In this document: positions 7,984 to 15,835 of the stretch, piece by piece
Numbering within the stretch: position 1 is the stretch's first letter
Layout of the letters: the number at the start of each line of letters is the position of its first letter
Source: Flavobacterium sp.
Lineage (GTDB): Bacteria; Bacteroidota; Bacteroidia; Flavobacteriales; Flavobacteriaceae
Assembly (NCBI GenBank): GCA_012837155.1
Contig: CP051546.1
Coordinates: 591,474-655,473, forward strand
Reading direction: 5' to 3'
Length of the DNA: 64,000 bases
Program-made: the position numbers and the translations under genes
The notes under the pieces: model-generated
What the model saw: only the letters and a program-made list of their open reading frames with translations
The model's database searches: none
What the model was told of the DNA's origin: nothing

Positions 7984-8002
7984 ATCGCAATATTACGATA
8001 TG
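7981..8002 (-). promoter_or_regulatory. arsR: ArsR operator palindrome overlapping the arsR start
   Basis: CATATCG (7981-7987) and CGATATG (7996-8002) are perfect inverted arms, and the 8 bp between them continue the symmetry apart from one pair. The left arm includes the start codon on the minus strand. An AT-rich -7-like TATTTTG lies about 15-20 bp upstream, so a bound repressor would sit at about the transcription start. Confidence 0.65.
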
Positions 8003-8310
8003 ATTTTGAATTGACAAAATATTTTGAAAAAATTAGTTTAAAAAGAGAATCGTCATTTCTTTTTTTCTGCTTTTTATCGGGTTTATTTGCCGTTCGTTTT
8101 AATGTATTAACATTTATCAAATAAATTATTAACAACTGGCATGTAAAAGAGTGTAAATGTTTATTTTTAGCTTGTAAATAGAGCATTTTTTGTTAAAAAT
8201 AGATGCTTTTATTTCATTAGTTTCCCAAAACTACCTAAAATGGCTTCATGTTTTGAAGTGTTTTGCCGCAACCTTCTAATGTTATGTCTTGTAAATTAGG
8301 ACAAACATTG

Positions 8311-9213
8311 ATGAATTACCCGTACATTATTATTGACGACAATCCAGAAAGTGTTGCAAAAACAAAAGCAATCGCTGATGGTTTTTCGGAGCTTGTCTTT
8401 GTAGCGACTGCCAGCAACTATGCGGATGGTCTCCATCTTATATTAGAACACAGTCCAAAGTTGATTTTTTTAGAAATCGACCCCGAAGATAAAAAGAGTA
8501 ATTTGTCATTAACACTCATCAATGAACTGCATCGTTATTTAAGTGTTATTCCTAAAATTATCGTTACGACTTCAAAAAAAGAGTTGGCTTTTGAAGCCAT
8601 ACAATATGAGGTAACGGATTATGTATTGAAGCCCATACAACGAATTGATTTAATCAAATCGATTCTGAAAATGAAAAAGGCAATAGGCGAAGATGAGGTT
8701 TTCATTGCCAAAAAAGCTTCTCTTCATAAAATACAATCTCCTGTCGAAGAAGCGTCTCAAGATTTTACAGAAGAACAGCCTGAGGATGCAGAGGAGACCA
8801 ATGATACTCCAAAAAAACAAATCCCAGTATCTTTTACTCAAAAAGGAATGGCTCACAAAGAGCAACCGCTGGTATTGTGTATTAAATCCTATGGCGATTA
8901 TCGCTACATCGATGCTAAAGATATTTGTTACTTTCAAGCAGATAATAATTCTACCGACATTCACTTGAATAATGGCGAAATGGTTACCGCATTTAAAACC
9001 TTAAAGCATTTTGAAGGGATTTTGTCTCATCCTTTTATTAGAATACACAACAGTTATATCCTCAATCGCGACTATATTTCTAGAATTCACACCGGAAATG
9101 CGGTTTGTTACATCAAAAACACCACTACAAAAATCCCATTTTCTAAATCTTATAAGGAAAATGTCGATCTTATTATCTCAGATTTTGCTAATGGCAATTA
9201 TTTAGAGATCTAA
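8311..9213 (+). CDS. LytTR-family response regulator with atypical receiver
   Basis: The protein of about 300 residues begins MNYPYIIIDDNPESV at ATG 8311; an ATG at 8284 and a TTG at 8263 are in frame but would put residues in front of the usual receiver start. The receiver keeps the acidic pair (IIDDN), the threonine (VTTS) and the lysine (LKPI). At the phospho-acceptor position, however, it reads LIFLEID instead of LIFLDI, so Asp is replaced by Glu. A linker rich in E, D and P follows, and then a C-terminal LytTR DNA-binding domain (IDAKDICYFQADNNSTDIHL to FIRIHNSYILNRDYI). No kinase is adjacent upstream. A Glu here often mimics phosphorylation, so activity may be constitutive. Confidence 0.85.
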   Translation: MNYPYIIIDDNPESVAKTKAIADGFSELVFVATASNYADGLHLILEHSPKLIFLEIDPEDKKSNLSLTLINELHRYLSVIPKIIVTTSKKELAFEAIQYEVTDYVLKPIQRIDLIKSILKMKKAIGEDEVFIAKKASLHKIQSPVEEASQDFTEEQPEDAEETNDTPKKQIPVSFTQKGMAHKEQPLVLCIKSYGDYRYIDAKDICYFQADNNSTDIHLNNGEMVTAFKTLKHFEGILSHPFIRIHNSYILNRDYISRIHTGNAVCYIKNTTTKIPFSKSYKENVDLIISDFANGNYLEI

Positions 9214-9393
9214 CAAAAATCCATCCACCCTAATTTGAGGGTCATTCACTATCAAACGACTGCATTCTACCACAAACGCCCGTATTTGCAGGGAATTTAG
9301 AGAAAGGCTATATACTTTTACACCGTGGATTTGTGGTAATCACAGTTCATAATAACAAAGTAAAATCGTATTAACAATATAAAAAACCAAATC

Positions 9394-9678
9394 ATGAAAA
9401 AAACAATTTTAACATTCGGATTATTTTCATTAGTGATGATATTAACCTCTTTCACTACTCCTGAAACAAAAACTAAGGTACTTGCAACAACTAATGCTAC
9501 TGTAGATGCTTCTGGAGCTGTAAGTACAGGAGGAAATCGTAAAGTTGATGCTTCAGGATCTGCATCAACAGGTGGGAATCGTAAAGTAGATGCTTCAGGA
9601 TCTGCATCAACAGGTGGGAATCGTAAAGTAGATGCTTCAGGGTCTGCATCAACAGGTGGGAATCGTAAAGTAGACTAA
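9394..9678 (+). CDS. Secreted protein of four 14-residue repeats
   Basis: The 94-residue protein has a signal peptide (MKKTILTFGLFSLVMILTSFT). A short spacer is followed by four head-to-tail copies of VDASGSASTGGNRK and a final VD. The first copy differs (VDASGAVSTGGNRK), while the last three are almost identical at DNA level. Each unit is small-polar and ends in a basic pair, so it could be a flexible surface tail or a precursor of identical short peptides; neither can be shown from sequence. It sits between a LytTR regulator and a TPR-type sensor kinase, all on the plus strand, with its own terminator. Confidence 0.75.
   Translation: MKKTILTFGLFSLVMILTSFTTPETKTKVLATTNATVDASGAVSTGGNRKVDASGSASTGGNRKVDASGSASTGGNRKVDASGSASTGGNRKVD
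9502..9669 (+). repeat. Four tandem 42-bp coding repeats
   Basis: Four 42-bp units each encode V-D-A-S-G-x-x-S-T-G-G-N-R-K. Units 2-4 differ by only one or two silent changes, which points to recent expansion or homogenisation; copy number is likely to vary between strains. Confidence 0.9.
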
Positions 9679-9720
9679 ATTATAGCAAACTAGTTTTAGT
9701 TTTCTATTAAATCATAGATG

Positions 9721-9751
9721 GGCTATCAATTTTTTTTGATAGCCTTTTTTT
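9721..9751 (+). terminator. Terminator of the repeat-protein gene
   Basis: GGCTATCAA (9721-9729) pairs with TTGATAGCC (9736-9744) around T6, followed by T7. An open reading frame runs through it from ATG 9718, but this is translation of the terminator. Confidence 0.85.
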
Positions 9752-9795
9752 ATGTCGATAGTTTTAGTATTTTTGGTCAAATTCAAATCGAACTA

Positions 9796-11823
9796 TTGAA
9801 AAATTCGTATTACATAGCATTCTTAGCTTTCCTAAGTTTTTTGGCCTGTACCAAGAAAAATGCAGCAAACTACAATGAGGCTTCATCAAAGGACAGTTTG
9901 TCTTCCTACCTCTCTTTCGCCAATGATGTTAATTTAACACTTCAAAAAAGAGAAGCCTACAATCAAAAAGCCTACAAAATCATCCTTAGCCAAGCCAACG
10001 ATTCGATGAATCGGGTTAATTTGTTTAAGGTAGCCAATCGCAATTACAACAACAACAACTGGGAGGCTTATAAAACCACGGTAAACCTCGTTCTAAAAAA
10101 CGCAGAAAGTGCTAAGGACACAGCAAGTATCGCCAAGGCGTACACCTATTTAGGGGATTTTTTTAGTACCCAAGCGGCATCAGATAGTGCTTATATCTAC
10201 TATTTCAAAGCCGAAAAAATGTACATTCGGCTCAATGATAATTTGAATCTCGCCAGAACACGGTTAAACAAGGCCAATTTGCAATTTGTAGAGAGTGATT
10301 ATTTAGGAAGCGAATTAGGGGCTTTTAAAGCACTGAGCGCTCTAAAAGGAGAAGAAGAGGTAGGCGACTTATTTTATGAATGTTATAACCTTCTCGGGAT
10401 TATATATAATGAATTGGAAGAATACGATAAGGCGATCGAATACCAAACCAAAGCCCTAGCGAGTATCGATGAGAAAACAACTCTTGTCGATTATCAATCC
10501 AAAGCTACTTCTTTAAACAATTTGGGATTAGTTTATCAAAACATGCATAAGTACAAAGAAGCCATTTCTTATTTTCAAGAGGGTTTGAAGCAAAAAAAAG
10601 ATTTACTTATTTATAAACCTTCAGTATATGCCATGTTATTAGACAACTTGGCCTATTCTAGATTTAAGTTAAAAGAATCCGAGGGCATTCCTCAATTGTT
10701 TTATGAATCCTTAAAATTACGCGATAGTTTGCAATTGACTACTGGGGTAATTATCAGTCAAATTCATTTGTCGGAGTATTTTGCTTTTAAGAAGGACACC
10801 ATCAAAGCCTTAGAATACTCCAATAAAGCACTTACTGCCGCTCGAAATTCAAAAAACCACAGGAATTTATTGTTGCCTTTAAAGCAACTCGCGGTCATAG
10901 AACCTACAAAAGCTTCTGTTTACAACCGAGAATACATTCATCTTAATGACAGTTTGCAAAAGGCCGATCGCAAAACGGGGAATAAATTTTCTCGCATAGA
11001 ATATGAAACAGATACCATCAAAGAAGAAAACACGGCTTTAACTACCCAAAACAGGAATTTGGTGTATATTGCTGGAAGTATTTTAATTTTAGGCTTGTTT
11101 TTGTATATTATCAAAGCGCAAAAAGCCAAGAACAGGGAGTTGTTGTACAAACAAGAGCAACAAAGAGCCAATGAGGAAATTTATAATTTAATGATTTCTC
11201 AACAAAATGATGTGGAAACCATTAGAATTAAAGAGAAAAAACGGGTGGCTCAGGAATTGCACGATGGCGTTCTAGGAAGAATGTTTGGGGTGCGGATGAA
11301 CTTAGAAGGCTTGAATTACAGCAATGATGAGGAAGGTTCCTTTAATCGAACGGGCTACTTAACAGAACTGAAAAGTATAGAACAGGATATTCGTGAAATT
11401 TCACATGATTTGAATAGGGAAAAATCAGAATTAATTAATAACTTCGTAGCCATCTTAGACAATTTGCTCGAAGAGCAAAGAAGAACGTTCAAGCCAAAAT
11501 TAGTTTCCATAATCGATACGAATATAAAATGGGAATCGATGGGGAACACCATCAAAATCAATTTATACCGAATCGTTCAAGAATCGCTGCAAAACATTAA
11601 TAAGTACGCTAACGCCAATGCCATCAAAGTAGAATTTAGAAAAGAAATGAATAATTTGTTTTTAACCGTTAGCGACGATGGGATTGGATTTGATGTAAAC
11701 AAGGGAAAAAAAGGAATTGGTTTGCAAAATATGCTTTCTAGAATCAATGAATGTAATGGAAAATTTGAAGTGAAATCTAAAAAAGGCGAAGGAACATCAA
11801 TTATAGTTACCATTCCAATATAA
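9796..11823 (+). CDS. TPR-containing NarL-type sensor histidine kinase (lipoprotein-like start)
   Basis: The start is placed at TTG 9796 (MKNSYYIAFLAFLSFLAC), which gives a clean lipoprotein-type signal ending in LAC. The earlier ATG at 9718 lies inside a terminator hairpin. A TATTTTTG box at 9768-9775 fits a promoter just upstream. After the signal come about six TPR units (EEYDKAIEYQTKAL, HKYKEAISYFQEGL and others), one membrane helix (LVYIAGSILILGLFLYIIKA), a coiled coil, a HisKA_3 domain with KKRVAQELHDGVLGRM, and an HATPase domain (YRIVQESLQNINKYA, DDGIGFD, GIGLQNM). It would phosphorylate the regulator at 11863, 39 bp downstream. Confidence 0.85.
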   Translation: MKNSYYIAFLAFLSFLACTKKNAANYNEASSKDSLSSYLSFANDVNLTLQKREAYNQKAYKIILSQANDSMNRVNLFKVANRNYNNNNWEAYKTTVNLVLKNAESAKDTASIAKAYTYLGDFFSTQAASDSAYIYYFKAEKMYIRLNDNLNLARTRLNKANLQFVESDYLGSELGAFKALSALKGEEEVGDLFYECYNLLGIIYNELEEYDKAIEYQTKALASIDEKTTLVDYQSKATSLNNLGLVYQNMHKYKEAISYFQEGLKQKKDLLIYKPSVYAMLLDNLAYSRFKLKESEGIPQLFYESLKLRDSLQLTTGVIISQIHLSEYFAFKKDTIKALEYSNKALTAARNSKNHRNLLLPLKQLAVIEPTKASVYNREYIHLNDSLQKADRKTGNKFSRIEYETDTIKEENTALTTQNRNLVYIAGSILILGLFLYIIKAQKAKNRELLYKQEQQRANEEIYNLMISQQNDVETIRIKEKKRVAQELHDGVLGRMFGVRMNLEGLNYSNDEEGSFNRTGYLTELKSIEQDIREISHDLNREKSELINNFVAILDNLLEEQRRTFKPKLVSIIDTNIKWESMGNTIKINLYRIVQESLQNINKYANANAIKVEFRKEMNNLFLTVSDDGIGFDVNKGKKGIGLQNMLSRINECNGKFEVKSKKGEGTSIIVTIPI

Positions 11824-11862
11824 AAAATAAAAAATAATATTTTACCCCCAACTACCCAACTC

Positions 11863-12531
11863 ATGATAGAAAAGAACATCCTAATTGTTGACGACCATCC
11901 TTTCATTATTCAAGGCTACAAGAACGCCATTACAAGATACAATCCAACGGAATATGAGTTTTTTATATCACAGGCCATCGATTGCAAATCGGCTTATGAA
12001 ATAATTACAAATCCTGAGACTGCTTTTTTTGATATTGCTTTTTTAGATATTAGTATGCCAACGTATGAAGAAAAAGGGCTCTTTTCTGGCGAAGATTTGG
12101 CAAAATTACTCAATCAATACATGCCAAATTGCAAGATTATTCTGCTGACTATGTACACAGAATTATTGAAAATAAAACATATTATTGATGCCATAAATCC
12201 TAACGGACTTGTTATAAAAAATGATTTGACTTTTGATGAATTGCTTTTTGGTTTCGATAAAGTCATAAAAAACGAAATCTATTATAGTCAATCCATTCAA
12301 AAAATGATGGAACAAGAACTACATGAAGCCGTAGAAGTAGACCTTTTTGACAAACAAATTCTTTTCCATCTTTCTAAAGGGACAAAAACAACCGATATTC
12401 CACAATATATTCCAATATCCATGGAAGCTATCGAACAAAGAAAGATAAACCTAAAGAAAATATTGAATATAATCGACGAAAGTGATGCCGAATTAGTAAA
12501 AGAAGCTAAAAACAGAGGCTTGATTTTCTAG
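11863..12531 (+). CDS. NarL/LuxR-type response regulator with divergent output domain
   Basis: The 222-residue protein has a receiver with the motif ILIVDDHPFIIQGYKNAI, phospho-acceptor in IAFLDISMP, T in LLTMY and K in VIKND. The C-terminal part (FDKQILFHLSKGTKTTDIPQYIPISMEAIEQRKINLKKIL) aligns with a LuxR-type helix-turn-helix but is poorly conserved. It is paired with the TPR kinase immediately upstream; targets are unknown. The nearby repeat protein and LytTR gene may belong to the same circuit, on neighbourhood alone. Confidence 0.85.
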   Translation: MIEKNILIVDDHPFIIQGYKNAITRYNPTEYEFFISQAIDCKSAYEIITNPETAFFDIAFLDISMPTYEEKGLFSGEDLAKLLNQYMPNCKIILLTMYTELLKIKHIIDAINPNGLVIKNDLTFDELLFGFDKVIKNEIYYSQSIQKMMEQELHEAVEVDLFDKQILFHLSKGTKTTDIPQYIPISMEAIEQRKINLKKILNIIDESDAELVKEAKNRGLIF

Positions 12532-12752
12532 ATATAAATCCTTCTGATTATAGGATTCACAGCTGTTTACGACATAAAACTCAACTGATACGACAAAATT
12601 TATCACAAAGAAAGTAGTAAATTAATCCTTTTTCAGTTTAGTTTTGCTTCCAATAAACTGCTAGAATTTCTAAGTTAACTGCCATTATCGAATCACGAAC
12701 GCATAAAATCGAATCGAATCATTGCCCAACGATTAAAAGAATATTACCTGAA

Positions 12753-13786
12753 ACCTGAGTTCGATTAATAATTTACAAATTAAAAGGAGAAAATATAGTT
12801 AGATAAATTTGCACAAAAGGGCAAGAATTAGTATATTTAAAGTACTGAATTTCAAATATTAAACTAATAATTACCCTATGATTTGTTTCAATAAAATTAC
12901 TGAATTATTTTGTATTACAGACGAGTTTTGTAAAAATTTTGAAAAAACAACAGAATCTTTTATTATTGGAAATAAACCAAAGAGAAAGCCCAGAATGAGT
13001 ACAGCTGAAGTGATTACAATATACTATTTGTTTCATTTGGGTGGATTTCGTTGTTTTAAACATTTTTACATTTTTTACGTACAAAAACACATGCAGAAAG
13101 ATTTTCCAAATACCGTTTCATACAACCGATTTGTAGAGCTGATGCAATCTACTTTGCTGCCCATGACTATGTTTGCAAAAACCTGTTGTTTAGGTAATTG
13201 CACAGGGATTTCTTTTGTAGATTCAACCCCAATTAGAGTCTGTAAAAATAAAAGAATCAAAAGAAATAAGGTTTTTAAAGATGTTGCAACCACAGGTAAA
13301 TCTACAATGGGTTGGTTTCATGGTTTTAAACTTCACATCGTTATTAATGATAAAGGAGAACTGTTAAGTTTCTGTGTTACCCAAGCTAACGTAGACGACC
13401 GTGAACCCCTGAAAAATGAGGGTTTTTTGAAAGATATATTTGGGAAATTATATGCCGATAAAGGCTATATTTCTGATAAATTACATAAACTACTGTTTGT
13501 TGATGGAATTGAATTGATAACCAGTATTCGCAATAATATGAAAAATAGCTTAATGCTTATGAGTGATAAAATTTTATTACGAAAAAGATCTGTAATTGAA
13601 ACAGTTAACGATGAATTGAAAAATATTTGTCAGGTTGAACACTCAAGACATCGTTCAGTTACTAATTTCTTAACCAACCTAATTGCAGGAATAATAGCCT
13701 ATCAATTCCTTCCTAAAAAACCTTCGATTAAATTTGACAGACTTGAAACCAATCAGTTAGTTTTGTATTAATAATCGAACTCAGGT
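12753..13786 (+). mobile_element. IS982-family insertion sequence
   Basis: The terminal inverted repeats ACCTGAGTTCGATTA are found at 12753 and, inverted, ending at 13786. TGAA flanks both ends (12749-12752 and 13787-13790) as a likely target duplication. The element is 1,034 bp with one intact transposase gene, a normal size for IS982. Confidence 0.88.
12878..13771 (+). CDS. IS982-family transposase
   Basis: The 297-residue DDE enzyme has the family's characteristic order: KRKPRMSTAEVITIYYLFHLGG near the N terminus, D in ISFVDSTPIRVC, MGWFHGFKLHIVIN, D in LYADKGYIS, and E in KRSVIETVNDELKNICQVEHSRHRS. All three catalytic residues are present and the frame is unbroken, so the copy may be functional. 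Confidence 0.93.
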   Translation: MICFNKITELFCITDEFCKNFEKTTESFIIGNKPKRKPRMSTAEVITIYYLFHLGGFRCFKHFYIFYVQKHMQKDFPNTVSYNRFVELMQSTLLPMTMFAKTCCLGNCTGISFVDSTPIRVCKNKRIKRNKVFKDVATTGKSTMGWFHGFKLHIVINDKGELLSFCVTQANVDDREPLKNEGFLKDIFGKLYADKGYISDKLHKLLFVDGIELITSIRNNMKNSLMLMSDKILLRKRSVIETVNDELKNICQVEHSRHRSVTNFLTNLIAGIIAYQFLPKKPSIKFDRLETNQLVLY

Positions 13787-13898
13787 TGAATTAATAGAAA
13801 AAAACGTAATCGAAAAATACGGAATTGGTCCAAGTACAAATTATTCAGTTAAAGGCATTCTGGAACGGTTTCGAGGGTGTAAGAGTAACTAAATCACT

Positions 13899-14795
13899 AT
13901 GTCAATAGAAGTAATTAACCTATCGAAAAGTTATGGTGTCCAAAAAGCGTTGGACAACATTTCGTTTACCATAAAAAAAGGAGAAATTGTGGGTTTTTTG
14001 GGACCAAACGGTGCCGGAAAATCAACACTAATGAAAATATTGACCACTTATATTGCTGCCGACGAAGGTTCAGCAAGTGTCAATGGATTTGATATTGGTT
14101 TTCAAGCCAGGTTCGTGCAACAAGCTATTGGTTATTTGCCGGAACACAATCCATTGTACTTGGATTTATACGTTCGAGAATATTTGGCTTTCAATGCTGA
14201 TGTGTATAAAGTAGCCAAATCCCGAATTGAAGAAGTGATTCAGCTTACGGGTTTATCCCATGAAAGCCACAAGAAAATAGGACAACTTTCCAAAGGATTT
14301 CGCCAACGCGTAGGACTTGCTAATGCTTTACTACACAATCCAGATGTTTTAATTCTAGACGAACCAACCACAGGTTTAGATCCAAATCAATTGGTCGAAA
14401 TTAGAAATCTAATAAAAAACGTGGGCAAGGACAAAACGGTTTTCCTTTCGACACATATTATGCAGGAAGTTGAGGCAATTTGCGACCGCGTAATCATCAT
14501 CAACAATGGGAAAATTGTCGCCGACAAGAAATTGGATAATTTAATTGCTACCGAAAAAGAACAAGTGATCGAAGTAGAATTTGACCTCACAGTCAAAGAA
14601 GAATTAGTTTCCAAAATTGAGAATCTTAGTTCTTACAAAAATACACAAGACAACATTTGGGAATTGACTTTTAAGGCCGATAAAGATATGCGTCCCGCCG
14701 TTTTTGATTTTGCCAATGCCAATGGTTTGAAAACCTTGCAACTCAATCAGAAGAACAAAAATCTAGAAGCGGTTTTTAGAGAGATGACAAAATAA
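13899..14795 (+). CDS. gldA: Gliding-motility ABC transporter ATP-binding protein GldA
   Basis: The 298-residue ABC ATPase has Walker A GPNGAGKST (about 36-44), Q-loop region YLPEHNPLYLDLYVREYL, signature LSKGFRQRVGLANAL, Walker B VLILDEPTTGLDPNQL and H-loop STHIMQEVEAIC. The C-terminal extension (about 210-298) and overall sequence match GldA, the cytosolic partner of the GldF/GldG membrane proteins needed for gliding. gldF and gldG are not adjacent, as is common in Flavobacterium. The IS982 element and the broken gene lie just upstream; no obvious promoter separates them. Confidence 0.88.
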   Translation: MSIEVINLSKSYGVQKALDNISFTIKKGEIVGFLGPNGAGKSTLMKILTTYIAADEGSASVNGFDIGFQARFVQQAIGYLPEHNPLYLDLYVREYLAFNADVYKVAKSRIEEVIQLTGLSHESHKKIGQLSKGFRQRVGLANALLHNPDVLILDEPTTGLDPNQLVEIRNLIKNVGKDKTVFLSTHIMQEVEAICDRVIIINNGKIVADKKLDNLIATEKEQVIEVEFDLTVKEELVSKIENLSSYKNTQDNIWELTFKADKDMRPAVFDFANANGLKTLQLNQKNKNLEAVFREMTK

Positions 14796-14799
14796 GCTC

Positions 14800-15753
14800 C
14801 TAAAAAACCTGACTGGCTATTTGATGAATATTATCTGATTTTCCCATAGAATAATAATGCACACAAGGCACGCCAAACTCGATTAATTCTTTAGATTGTT
14901 GTACGGCAAATTCTACTCCAATTTGACGAACAGCCGCATTGTCTTTGGCCTGTTCGATAGAATGAATTAAATCCTGTGGCATATCCAACCAAAAAACTTG
15001 CGGCAATAATTGCAAATGGCGTTTTACGGCAACAGGCTTAATTCCTGGAATAATCGGCACTGTAATTCCGATAGCACGAGCGGCTTCGACAAATTTAAAA
15101 TAGCGTTGATTGTCAAAAAACATTTGCGTCACAATATAATCAGCTCCTGCATCAACCTTTTCTTTCAATCGTTTTAAGTCTGCTTCTAGGCTTGGTGCTT
15201 CAATATGCTTTTCGGGATAGCCCGCAACACCCACACAAAAATCAGGGGCACTTTGCATCGGCAATGTATCGTGTAAAAACTGACCTGCATTCATAGATTT
15301 AATTTGTTTGACCAAATCTATGGCATACGTATTTCCGCCTTTGGTAGGTTCGAAATACTTTTCTCCTTTCATGGGATCACCACGAAGTGCTACCAAATTA
15401 TCGATTCCTAAATAATGGCAATCGACCAAAAGATATTCGGTTTCTTCTTTAGTAAAACCCCCGCAAAGTACGTGCGGAATAGCATCTACCCCATATTTAT
15501 GCTGAATTGAAGCGCAAATCCCTACTGTTCCTGGGCGCATACGTGTGATGCGACGATCAAAAAGTCCGTCTTTTTCGATGTACACATATTCTTCTCTTGA
15601 GGTTGTAACATCAATAAACGGTGGTTTAAATTCCATTAACGGATCTATATTGGCATACAAATCTTTAATATTACTCCCTTTTTGTGGCGGTACAATTTCG
15701 AAAGAAAACAAGGGGTTTCCTTTGGCGTTTTCTATATGTTGTGTTACTTTCAT
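14800..15753 (-). CDS. metF: Methylenetetrahydrofolate reductase
   Basis: The 317-residue flavoprotein of TIM-barrel type has the conserved glutamate in LFSFEIVPPQKGSNI (residue 19 region), NLVALRGDP, DYIVTQMFFDN and PIIPGIKPV. It reduces methylene-THF to methyl-THF, the methyl donor for MetH. It lies 82 bp downstream of the large metH piece on the same strand, so it is probably in the same operon. Its end is 4 bp from the convergent gldA stop with no clear terminator between. Confidence 0.95.
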   Translation of the reverse strand: MKVTQHIENAKGNPLFSFEIVPPQKGSNIKDLYANIDPLMEFKPPFIDVTTSREEYVYIEKDGLFDRRITRMRPGTVGICASIQHKYGVDAIPHVLCGGFTKEETEYLLVDCHYLGIDNLVALRGDPMKGEKYFEPTKGGNTYAIDLVKQIKSMNAGQFLHDTLPMQSAPDFCVGVAGYPEKHIEAPSLEADLKRLKEKVDAGADYIVTQMFFDNQRYFKFVEAARAIGITVPIIPGIKPVAVKRHLQLLPQVFWLDMPQDLIHSIEQAKDNAAVRQIGVEFAVQQSKELIEFGVPCVHYYSMGKSDNIHQIASQVF

Positions 15754-15835
15754 TCTACAATTATAAGTTATAAATTATGAGTTATGAGTTGAGAAATCTG
15801 AAATCAAAATTCGTTAATCAACAATCATAAATCAA

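Larger units (their letters stand above)
12657..13892 (+). pseudogene. C-terminal gene fragment interrupted by IS982
   Basis: Removing the IS and one copy of TGAA joins 12657-12752 to 13791-13892 in one open frame of about 65 codons. It ends SRTHKIESNHCPTIKRILPE / LIEKNVIEKYGIGPSTNYSV and then a short tail before TAA at 13890. It is open only from after an in-frame stop at 12654, so the N-terminal part had already been lost. The piece looks like a winged-helix C-terminal segment of the kind found in regulators or Fic-type proteins, but I do not recognise it. The remainder of 12532-12656 shows nothing. Confidence 0.4.

Noticed and set aside
8263-8310. TTG 8263 as start of the LytTR regulator
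   Set aside because: The extra 16 residues precede the normal receiver start MNYPYIIIDD, and better ATG codons exist downstream.
9502-9669. CRISPR-like array
   Set aside because: Units are contiguous 42-bp coding repeats with no spacers, encoding a repeated peptide.
9718-9795. Upstream extension of the TPR kinase beginning at ATG 9718
   Set aside because: It translates the terminator hairpin of the preceding gene; the lipoprotein signal starts at 9796.
14796-14799. Terminator between gldA and metF
   Set aside because: Only 4 bp separate the convergent stops and no hairpin with a T run is visible nearby.
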